From positions 488,001 to 552,000 of the forward strand of contig JAKOON010000012.1 in assembly GCA_022577435.1 (NCBI GenBank): a DNA stretch of 64,000 nt. Reading direction: 5' to 3'. Below the pieces are notes generated by a model that did not search any database, was not told the origin of the DNA, and was given only the letters and a program-made list of their open reading frames with translations. Source of the DNA: Embiotoca jacksoni (Eukaryota > Chordata > Actinopteri > Embiotocidae). Positions within the stretch are counted from its first letter, which is position 1. The number at the start of each line of letters is the position of its first letter. The position numbers and the translations under genes are program-made. Of the stretch, positions 12,601-22,400 are shown piece by piece.

Positions 12601-15427
12601 GACATACGCCTCTTCCTGTGCCGGGTGTACATCCCGCAGTGTGTGGCGGGGCAGGTGCAGCAGCCCTGCAGGTCGTTCTGTGAGAAAGCCAAACGGGGCT
12701 GCGAGGGACTGATGGCCAACTTTGGCGTTTCCTGGCCAGATGAGCTGCGGTGTAACTCGTTCCCAGAAGAAATGTGTGTATCAGTAAGTGATTAAGACTT
12801 TTTTTTGATGACAAAGGAAAAAGAAAAGTTCAGTTTAATAATGAGAGTGAATCAGAATATTTTCTTTATGTTACATCTTCAGATTTTGTTTCTGTGATTT
12901 TTACATCATATCTTCCTTTCTTTTTCAACAGGAAGACCACCGGCCTGAGGTGAACTCTTTTCTCAACAACTTCTGTTATTTATCAAGGTTTTTCACCAAA
13001 AAAAAAATACAATGGTTTTAGTATGTTATTTGTGTAATAATACCGTATATATAATACGTACTGTAATTCCCCCTCATTATTAAGTTATTATATGTTGTAT
13101 AAAACAGTAACTTACATGATCCTCACTTATCTAACGATATTCATCCTTGATTCCAGATGCTGGATGCAGAAGATGTTCTTGTTAAACTGAATGCTGGAGG
13201 CTATTCTGTTCGTGGCAAATGTCAGTATATTTTTAACTCATTTTGACAACCATCCCATCATCTCAATAAGAACATTTTTCAATGATGTTTGTGTTTGTTC
13301 AATATTTAGCCCTGACTCTCAGGACTGCCCACCTGCTGTTGACTTTCATGGATGTATCCTTTGCTACTTACACAGCTGGATGTTGTGCCAGTAATTCCAG
13401 TTGATCTGCTCAGTACAGCCATATAGGACTCATATTGACTGATATCGTACTACTAATCCAGGGATCAATTATTCAATCTGGCAACTTGACATTGAAGAAA
13501 TCTCCTTTTTCCAAATAGTGTTAATAAGATAAAAGTAATGTCAAACCTCATTTAGCTCCTTTAATTATCCATCCCATCCGATCACATTGTACCTATTCCT
13601 TTTTTACACCACAGTAGACAATGACTTATTCCCTAGAAAAACAAAATGTGCAGATTGTAAATGTTAAAGAGATATATTCATGTTGATTTAGCTCATTTGT
13701 GAAAAAAAAAAAAAATACCCCTAAACGATACATCAATGAAGCATTTAGAGTTTGTTTTGACGGATCAGTGATATTTTAAAATGTAGTATTTGAGGCCAAT
13801 TTTAATCAAACGTGATTTGTCTGAAACATAAATATCATACATTTCCTGTGGTGTTAGAGTCCTGTGTTTGTGCTGATGTCATTCAAACAAAAATCTTGGA
13901 TGAGAATTCAAAGAAAAATGCTTTTAACGAGCAGCTCATCGAACTCCACGACTCTCAGTCCTGTCTTCTAAACTCTGATTGGTGAATTGGAAACAAGTAT
14001 CCTTTTGGTACACGGCATGTTTTATGCTCTTTAACCGTAACTTTCAGGCAGACAAAAGTGGAGACTTGGATGTGGTGGAGTTCTTCAAACTGGAGCACTA
14101 TGTGGCTGTTATCAGGAGAGAGTATGTGGGGAGTTACGAGAGCAGCAGTCCGCCCTCTGTCACTCAGAACCAGATGAAAAGGGCTATGACTGCCCGAGGT
14201 ATGTCATCTGTCATAGTACAGTAAAAATACACACATTGTCAGGACTCACAATACTGACGGAAGTAGTAGTTGGGATTCAGTGACACGTGCAAATCTGGAG
14301 AGCAAATGTGGTCCTGCATGAACAGCCAAGGAACCCAAAGTTCAAATTTATTTTGCTCACGTCACATTTTTTGATGCAATACAACAAAATTGACCAAAAC
14401 AAGCAACAAGTTTGCAGCTATCATCCAGAAGCTTTTCAATATTTTCCAGAAGACAGTGAGTGACTAAGTTCTAGTTCAATAAGTGAATTGAACTTCATTC
14501 GTTATTGTCTTTTGTGATGCAGAATACAATTTAGACGACGAAACCTTCGAAGTTCTGTGGAGGGAATATCGCTCCCAAGCTGGGATCGACTACGACAATT
14601 ATATGGCGGTTCTGACGAAACTTCAGATCCTCAAAGGTAACGGATCACACTGGGTTTTAGCTGTGCACCAATTCTACACACTACATAATGTTTTCTACAC
14701 GAAACAGGGCGAATGGTGCATTTAAAAGAGACAGAATTAAGTATTTGCAGTAGATATCAGGAATCAGACTAAGTCCACTATATATATTTTTTTCTATTAC
14801 ATTATATTAATATGTTTTGGAGGCTGCTTTAAATTTACATTGTCGCAGAGCCGTTGTCCAAAGACCTTCAGTGCAAACCTCTATCTGACTATCTACTGTG
14901 TTATTGCAGAGTTGGAGCACTGTTATAGGAATCAATTATATTATAGGAATATTATCTATAATAATATACATTTTACGATACAAAGTGTAAAAAATTGTGA
15001 ACAATTCAGGTAAAAGTCAGGTAGTTGAGGTTTTAAATTTGTGCTTCCTGTCTCAGATCGTTTCAAGGCCCATCTGTTGAGTTTGCCGTGTGACTGCGTA
15101 ATCGCCAGCTTCTCGCTCAAGCAGGTCAGTTTGCATGTTTTGATCGAATGGTATTTAATGTAGCCACTGTATAAATGTTGTTTATTTATCTACAACTACA
15201 AGAAATAATTTCAAATAGACAGTAGTATCACTTAACTACTAACAAGTAGTAAAGTACGCCATAGATATTAAGATTGATTTATACCATCATGTGGCATTTA
15301 TGCAGATGAACTCATCTTTTTGAACTCGTCTTGATGTGTATTTATTTCTAGAACTGAACATTTGTATCTAATTGTGTTTTTATACTCAAAATATTTTTTT
15401 CAGTTCATGAAATCAGCCGTAATCTGA
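9686..15427 (+). CDS. Secreted four-Frizzled-CRD plus penta-EF-hand protein
   Basis: Eleven exons: 9686-10078, 10421-10786, 11945-12310, 12430-12783, 12932-12949, 13157-13220, 13310-13353, 14048-14198, 14523-14636, 15057-15124 and 15404-15427. Phases match throughout and give 653 residues. Residues 1-20 are a signal peptide (MKHLFLVVWGLLLSPQRAHG). Exons 1-4 each encode one Frizzled cysteine-rich domain with ten cysteines (e.g. YNQTIVPNLLGHTSQRDA, WPDELRCNSFP). Exons 6-11 (about residues 500-653) align with sorcin: SLTLRTAHLLLTFMD, one full EF-hand loop DADKSGDLDVVE across the exon 7/8 junction, then YDNYMAVLTKLQILKDRF and a hydrophobic end. Other EF loops look degenerate. Frizzled CRDs bind Wnt lipid or other hydrophobic ligands; penta-EF-hand proteins are normally cytosolic Ca2+ sensors, so an extracellular one is odd. 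I see no transmembrane segment after the signal peptide. Exon 5 is an 18-nt microexon and could be skipped in frame. I do not recognise a named orthologue. Confidence 0.8.
10902..10992. repeat. Poly-T tract and A-rich run
   Basis: A run of about 30 T at 10902-10931 is followed by an A-rich stretch at 10977-11000 in intron 2 of the Frizzled/EF-hand gene. It is low complexity and may be the flank of the repeat at 11040-11760. Confidence 0.7.
11040..11760. mobile_element. Dispersed fish repeat, long copy
   Basis: This intron-2 block holds GGGGTGGACCGATCAG, TGTGACGTCACCTATTAG, CCCGCCCACCGATAG, GGCAGTCTATGGAGCC, TTTGGAGCCAACCTCTAG and GTGGTAGAGTTTTGG. The ends recur at 16080-16210 without the middle. 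I recognise the pattern from other fish genomes but cannot name the family. It carries a CRE palindrome (11146-11153) and two short open frames that look meaningless. Confidence 0.6.
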
Positions 15428-15821
15428 GGATCAAGCAGAGCTGAACGGACCAGAAGAGGAAATAGTTTCGTAGCAGTTTAGTAGCACATAACTGTAGAAA
15501 CCACATATATGATTATGAATTCGTTCATCATTTTTATTGACAAGCCTTCTTTGTATTAAGTACAGAAACATTAAAAATGACATTAAACACTGAAAATAAT
15601 CAATTACACAAACAGTGGATTTAAAAAATATATACATAATGTTATGTTGGAATAATATTTTTTCAAAAACACACATCTATAATTGTGTATATATCACAAG
15701 CATTAAAGAAACCAGAGAGGCATTTAAAATAAAATTGGTGAAATGTGTATGAAGCATGTCCATATAAAAAACACCGATAAGCAGTTGATTCTTTTTATTC
15801 ACATTCTACATCACATCTTGC

Positions 15822-15827
15822 AATAAA
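15822..15827 (+). terminator. Polyadenylation signal of the Frizzled/EF-hand gene
   Basis: AATAAA lies 395 nt after the stop codon, followed by T-rich sequence. It is the first clear hexamer on this strand after the last exon. Confidence 0.5.
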
Positions 15828-16079
15828 ATTTGGATTGATTCAGTTAATTTAATACATTGACCAGTGTATGTTAACAACCCGAAAAAACTGAAATAATGTG
15901 CAAATGAAATACTTCTTTTAGGTCATTTAGGTGACGAATATCACCTGCATGTATTAAACAACCGACTTGTTCCCACTGGATCAAGGAGGATGTCAGACTA
16001 TTGCTCACAGCCTCATTTTCATCATCAGTTTTTTTTTCCCTCGCTTTGATTGTAGGCTGGAAACTCATTTCATATTAAT

Positions 16080-16300
16080 GCTGATTGGTCCCCTGTGGAG
16101 GGTGGACCAATCAGCGACCAGTTAGGGTGGCTCAGTAAAATTTGTTTTAATGTAGTTGCAGCAGTGGTAGAGTTTTGAGTCATATGGAGGTCAGTGCCAA
16201 TCGGTTAAAGTCTGCTCCATTAGTTTCAAATGCAACTACTGGAAATGCTTCTCTCTGGAGTGTATACAGACCCGTATATCTACACAGTGAATTTGAGTCT
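16080..16300. mobile_element. Short copy of the 11040-11760 repeat
   Basis: GGGTGGACCAATCAGCGACC and GTGGTAGAGTTTTGAG with the following GGTCAGTG-GGTTAAA match both ends of the longer copy in the same order, but about 550 bp of the middle is absent. It is an internal deletion derivative or a separate subfamily. Confidence 0.55.
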
Positions 16301-16362
16301 GGAAACCCCAGACTAGCAGGATCTAAGGCCCGGCAATATTATATCATTAGGTGACACAGATT

Positions 16363-16640
16363 TACCTTAGAGAAAAACACATGAGTTTCTCATGTGTTCC
16401 CATGGGACACATGTGATCACATGTACTGACACATGTTTACCACATGTTGCAGTACATAGTGACATGAGGAGGCTATGTGAAAAAGTGTTTACATGGGAAT
16501 CTACATGGGTTTTACAAAACGCCATAGAAATGTACCAAAACCACATGTCTCCCATGAGCAAAATACATGCTTCACGTGTACGATCATACGTGATCACGTG
16601 TAAGTTTTTGCACGAGAAATTAGTGTTTTTTCTGTAAGTG
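16363..16640. mobile_element. Palindrome-rich MITE candidate
   Basis: The left end reads CTTAGAGAAAAACACATGAG. The right end, read on the minus strand, is CTTACAGAAAAAACACTAAT, an imperfect inverted repeat that continues through TTTCTC(A/G)TG. The interior is dense in CACATG/CATGTG words, with a perfect 16-bp palindrome ACATGTGATCACATGT (16409-16424) and a second ACGTGATCACGT near 16588-16599. Long open frames on both strands are a by-product of this symmetry. Target-site duplication is not clear. Confidence 0.55.
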
Positions 16641-17944
16641 AAAAATAAATCTCATTGATATCATTAATCTGACAACCAGGAAGGATTATCAGTTTAGATT
16701 AAATACTTGTTACCTCATACATAACAATTTCACAAAATAAAATTGTATTATATTCGCTGACCCTTCTTGTACAAGAGAAACTGTTTTGTTTTTTTTCTTC
16801 TAAATTGAGTCAGAAAATGTTGCATTTTTGGTCTGATTGTGATGATTTCTTTTCAGCCTTTTACAATCTGTATTGAGTTTTGAAAAACCTGAACTGGGAT
16901 GCAGTAAATGTCGAGTAAAGCAACAACATACTGATCTCAGGTGTTAACAATCAGATCACTAGTCGGTGTCACAGTTCTGGTATCCTACATAATCTCTTAT
17001 CCACTGCTGGAAAATGATCTTTTCAGAACAATGCATGATTCACCAGAAAAAAGTGTAGAATCCTCTGCTATCACACACAAGATATAAAAGAGCAAAACAA
17101 CTCAATGTATTTTTTTAAGTGCCTATAATCAGCGGTTATATTCTGTAATATCTGATTTGTTTGGTCCCCTTGTGGGAAGGAGAAACAAGTCGGGAGTACG
17201 AGTCGAGATATTGTCAGCTATTAAGTTGATATGATGAGCTTGTTCGCCAACAGTTCTTCGTTTCCAGCATTTACAGAGCGGTCAAAACTCCAGCATCATG
17301 TTGACCCTGATGAAGGCCAAGAGCCAAAATGACGTTGGTCAAATATTAAAGTTGTTCCACATACTGCAAGTGTTGCTGGAGTTTCGACCGCTTGTAAGAT
17401 TCTGTTTCCCTCTCGTTCACGTCAGCAGTAGGTGAAGTTGTGCCAGAAACCTTTATCTTGCATATAACGAGCAGCATTATCCTTCATTTGGTCTGGTGTT
17501 GGCACCTGATAAAGTTCAGTCCTCACTCTTTTAGCGCTGTATAACTTTATCTACTCTTGAGGGAGATTTCTTTCAGCTGCGAATTGCAGCACAATGCTCA
17601 AAAGCTAATATATAAAGTAATAATAAAGAATTAAAACTCAATAAAACAATAAAATACAAACTCTACTGTAAAATACAAATCCAACACAAAATATGACAAT
17701 CAAAAACAAATTATCAAAGTGAGAAACTGTAATTTGGATGACACATTTTAAAAATGGATTGAAATTATATATTTTTTAAAGATATATCAATGTTAATATG
17801 AATATGGTAAAATATCAATGTGTTAGGGTGTTAGTTAATGTTTGCCTGGTTATAACTCAGTGCATCAATGATGCATGAAACAATCTGGAAATTCAATTCA
17901 ATTCAAATGAACAAATTCATATGAAAACATGTATTTTTGACTGA

Positions 17945-18215
17945 CATCAGCTCTCTTCCTGCGTGGTCTCCTCCAGTGTTTCTCTCGCAATCTTTTTCTC
18001 TTTGTGTCTCCTGCTCTCTTTCTCTCAGCCTCCTTTTCCGTCTTTCTGCTTTCCACATCCCGTTCTCTCTCATCTCTTCTTGCTCTCTCTGTCTTCAACA
18101 TTGCATTCTTTCCGTACATTTTTTTTTAGTCTGACAACTCTCAGTTGTCTCTTCCTCTGTACCTCCTGCCCGTTCCTCTCTTTGACTCCTCACTTGTCTC
18201 TCCTGCCAAATTCTA
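17945..18215. repeat. Pyrimidine-rich tract
   Basis: About 270 nt dominated by CTCT, TTTCTC and CTCC words on the plus strand. It is low-complexity sequence; the open frames across it are compositional. Confidence 0.7.
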
Positions 18216-18676
18216 TTTAAAATAATTTAGTGAGATTATGTACACGTTTATGTTTTCTTTCTAACCAAATTTTGGGTTTGAACTATAAAGATCTGTCACA
18301 AACAGCACAAACTTACAATATTTCTATTTTATAAAATATATATTTATAAAGAATATTTGTGTATGGTAATAAACTATACTACATAAAACTATATTAGGAC
18401 TCCATAATTATTCTGGCTTTGTGTTGTTGTTATATTGAGCCTATACGTTCTACGCCCTAACCACTGCTACAAAACATGGTGTGTTGTTTCCTTGTTACAT
18501 TAGGAAACAACAAAAAATAGTTTTGATTAAATAACATGTCCAAACATTTTGTGAAATAACAAGAAAGAGTTGTGACATAAGATGATCACAAGAAGCAGAA
18601 ACTGAATAAGCTGGTACATCCTACCAAGTTTCTAAATGATTTCATACTAATATAAATCTTTTGTACAGATGCTTCA

Positions 18677-19010
18677 GAGGGTATTCAGACCCCCTTCACT
18701 TTTTCCACTTTGTATTGTAGATTTAAGACCATTTTCTCTGTCAGTGCTGCTGAAAATCCTTTCTTAACTCTGTTCTATCAATTTAATTTCCAACCGGTGG
18801 AAATCAGTCAAGTTCTCGACACATCTCAACGAAAATTTAAGTAAACAGGATGCACCTGAACACAATTTGAAGTGCCACTGCAAAGGGTCTGGATTATTTA
18901 GTGAATACGAGATTTCAGTTTGAGATTTTTACAAGTTTACAAACATTTTTAAATATGTATTTTCACTTTGCCATTATAGGTCATTGAGTAGATTGATGGG
19001 AAAAAATGAA
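18677..19010. mobile_element. Decayed Tc1-like non-autonomous element
   Basis: The left end CAGAGGGTATTCAGACCCCC and the interior CAAAGGGTCTGGATTATT-TAGTGAATAC-GATTTCAGTTT, with GATTGATGGGAAAAAATGAA at the right, match the layout of the intact copy at 57458-58053 (CAAAGGGTCTGAATACTTAT, GATATTTCAGTTTTTC). It has accumulated many changes, and the right inverted repeat is incomplete. Confidence 0.6.
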
Positions 19011-19019
19011 ATGCACTCC

Positions 19020-19465
19020 TGTGCGCCACCTCCCCAAAGCCGTCTCCCCGACGTGCACCGCGCGAGGGACCGCATATCCCCGCTTAAAGTTGCTATTTTT
19101 GGCTCGTTTTCTGTCTCCAGCAGGGGGCGCAGGCGAGCCGTTTGCCCACGCAAAACACATTTCAGATGTATCGTCTCACCACGCAGGATGTATGTGACAC
19201 GTTTCGTGAGGTTTCAAGCATCCTTTGACCTTAAACATCAACTTCCTATGTCACGGCGAGCGAGCCGTTTGGCCACGCCCACTCGCAAAACACATCAGAT
19301 GTATCGTCTCACCACGTCGAGCCATTTGGCCACGCCCACTCGCGACTCGAATATGATAAAGCCTCCAAAAAGGCAAATTGCTTTTCGTAAGAATAAGAAC
19401 GAGAAGAACAATTCTTTGAAAAACAATAGGGCTTTGCACCATTGGTGCTCGGGCCCTAATAATTA
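19020..19465. repeat. GC-rich block with internal direct repeats
   Basis: CAGATGTATCGTCTCACCACG occurs twice (around 19160 and 19297), and GCCACGCCCACTCGC occurs twice near 19272 and 19330. The block ends with GCTTTGCACCATTGGTGCTC-GGGCCCTAATAATTA, an ending I recall from a dispersed fish repeat. It abuts the 3' end of the NLRC3-like gene. Confidence 0.5.
19117..19130 (+). promoter_or_regulatory. CTCF-like motif
   Basis: CCAGCAGGGGGCGC fits the core CTCF consensus CCASYAGRKGGCRC at every position. It lies about 350 bp beyond the 3' end of the NLRC3-like gene. It sits in a repeated block, so occupancy is uncertain. Confidence 0.4.
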
Positions 19466-19477
19466 GTTTTACTGTAT

Positions 19478-22400
19478 CTAACACAAAGACACTGATGAGT
19501 TAAAGGGATCAGTCCTGATCCTGAAAGCAGGGTAGACTGGCTCAGTGAATGAGGTGCGGAAGGTATGAAGGTGGATTTGTTTGTCGGACGAGACACTGAA
19601 GAAGGACAGAGTGCCAGCCAGATAGTCCAGGTACACTCCCACTCTGTTGGAGGTGGGGTCACAGATGGATGCTTTTTGGTCGTTGTGCAGCACAGACCAA
19701 CTCTCACTGGAGCACTGCATGCTCCAGGACTGGTCAGTCCTTCCAAGACAGGAGTCCTGGCCTTCCCCTCTCCTTCTGATTCCTCTGTAGGTCACTGCTA
19801 TGTAAACCTGTCCTTCCCACTCCACCTCCCAGTAACAGCGGCCAGTCAGACCATCTGCACACATCAGCTGTTTCCAGTAGTCAAACCTCTCTGAATGATC
19901 AGGATATGGCTGCTTCTCTCGCCCCATCCTCACTTTTCTGTTGCTGTCAGACAGTATGAGGTTTCTGTGTGCTGTGTTTGGGTCCAGTGTGAGTTCACAC
20001 GAATCTGATGGGAGAGACAAAAAGACACAATCAGTTTTTTGTATCTGACCAGTTCTTCTAATAGTTAATGATTTACAACACTTACTTTTAAACATGATTA
20101 TGGTATTGTTTAGATTTTTGTCCAAAAATATTTTCAAAAGATTCTAAATAGATAGTAAATAAATAAGTGTAGTAAACGTGTCAAAAATGATTAGCACTGA
20201 GAGCCCCTTTTTTCACTTACATGCATGGGACCAGTGAGCTGACTGTTAACACCTGAGATGCATTTTCACTTACAGACATGCGAAGAACATATTTTTCAAA
20301 CTTTCATGGTGATGTTTGGATTTTTTTTTTAATCTAGTCCTGATTTCATTTGTCTAATACCGCTGTTTTTATGATCGAATAGCCTAAAAATTAATACCAT
20401 TGTCATCACACCTAACTGTACTTTGTGTTAAGTGCTAATTTGTAAACAACTGCATGCTGCCAACAGTCAAACTAGAATACATTATATCTGCTACAGATCA
20501 GCATGTTAGCATTGTCACGGAGAGCATTACTGTGATTCAAAGTTTCAAAGGAAGCTCCTGGCCATGTTTTTAGGAAATAAAATAACCAGAAAGACAGACT
20601 GGTAGAACTTTTCTCGGGTGAGGGAGGTGGAGGCAGCCAATTTAATGAAAAAAAAAAAAAAAAAAAAAAGTATATATTAATGGAGATAGCTCTCAAACAG
20701 ATCATTAGCTTGTGAACTAAAGGAGGTTCTGAAAGAGTATTTCAGCATTTTACTGAACGAATAATTGTTGACACAAATGCAGTGGGGAAACTGAGGGGTT
20801 GCCTGTTGTGCAGTTTTGTAAAGGAATAAGATCCAGATGTTTGTTGGAGCAGAAACCAATTAAGGGTCAAATGAGCTCAACATACATACAGGTAAGGAGC
20901 TCTTCGCCTGCTGATGTAAACAGCTGAAATCCTACATTTCAGATTGGTGGCTCTCACCAGCCGCATGCTTAACCACTCCTGGCCAAAACATTTTCTCAAT
21001 CATTGTTATATAACAAAAAAAAAGAACATGCTTACACTTCTTTAGACCAGGTTTTATGAACTGTGATCCACCATGGTCCACCCTGGTACAAGAATAAAGA
21101 TAAGTAAACATGCAATCCTAGTTCATCAAGAGAATCTACAAATCACATAGTGAGCGCTTTTATACGCATGCCGTTGTCTGATCATACCTGAGCATGTCCA
21201 ATCTCCACTCTGGATTCTTCAGTCCATCAGAAAGCATGTTTGCTTCATTCCCTCCTGGATTATTGTAGCTCAGATCCAACTCTTTTAGATGAGAGTGGTT
21301 GGATTTCAGAGCTGAGGCCAGGGAAAAACAGCCTTTCCTTGTGATAAGACAGCCTGACAGCCTAAACAAATAAAAATACGCAGATTTTAGTTTCTTTGTT
21401 TTCAAACAACTTGTTTTTTCTTTTTTGTGGGAACAAACTTGTAAACAAGTGTTTCGTGAAAAGCAAGGCTTGAAGGAGCAGTGTGGGATTTAGTAGCTTC
21501 TAGTGGTGAGGTTGCACATTGCAACCAACTTTACACCCTTTTCCACTGTACAAAAATATACAGTGGCTGTAAAAACTCACAAAAAAATGTTAGAAGTTCT
21601 CTCCAGAGGCATCGTTTGGTTTGTCCCTTCCGGGCCACTGTAAAAACATGGCAGTGCAACATGGCAGCCTCCGTGGAAAGGAACCCGGTCCATATGTAAA
21701 TTGGAAGGGTTCATTCGAAGCTACTGAAAACACAACTATTCTTTCTGCATTTCAAGGATTTATACACTAATGGAAACATAAATATGAATATTCTATTCTA
21801 TTTATGCCAGTAGATCCCTCTAAACCCCCCTTATTTTAAGTCCAAACCACAATTTGAAGGGCCAAGCCCTATTCAACTCCAGCTATCTCTTGTGCACTAC
21901 TTTTACACTCATGTAGTTATTGTGCACTGTATTGCATGTGGATTTTTTTCCACCTAAACCTCGGACGGCTTCACCTCTTCAACTTACTTCATGCATTACA
22001 GAAGATTGTTGGGATATATACCTAGCAAAACCTGACAGAGAAAAGGGGTTTGCAAATGACAATGGCTGCTTTATTTAATGGCAGGTCATCACACGTCTGC
22101 TCTCTCTGTAAGACCCATGGTTCCCTCCAAAAACACCCTGTGCCAGCCTCTGGTGATGACACATAATGATACTTTTGACATTGTATATGCTTCCTTTGTG
22201 CAATATTATTAAGAATCCCTGCATACATTTTCATTGCTATGCCGATGACACCCAGGTATATCTCTCAATAAAACAAATCAGTCAGTGAAACTTCAAGTTT
22301 GTCTTGAAGACATAAAGGCTTGGATGACCTGCACTTTTCTACTTCTAAGTTCAGACAAAGATGAAGTTATGTTTTTAGTCCTAAGCACTTGAGGAACTCT

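Larger units (their letters stand above)
15428..19477. other. Intergenic spacer rich in repeats
   Basis: The start is 3' UTR of the Frizzled/EF-hand gene. It then holds a short repeat copy (16080-16300), a palindrome-rich element with terminal inverted repeats (16363-16640), a pyrimidine-rich tract (about 17945-18215), a decayed Tc1-like element (18677-19010) and a GC-rich repeated block (19020-19465). Nothing convincing is seen from 16640 to 17940, or between 18215 and 18670. Confidence 0.6.

Noticed and set aside
13860..13980. Possible extra exon with a Phe-Asn-Glu motif in the Frizzled/EF-hand gene
   Set aside because: It resembles the sorcin EF2 helix only by chance. Its best donor (GATTG|gtgaat) gives the wrong phase, and exon 7 joined directly to 14048 already forms a complete EF-hand loop.
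16367..16637. Overlapping open frames on both strands
   Set aside because: They are a consequence of the palindromic CACATG/CATGTG composition of a MITE-like element.
18984..19466. 160-codon open frame
   Set aside because: It lies in a repeated GC-rich block with internal direct repeats; the peptide is Arg-rich and low in plausibility.
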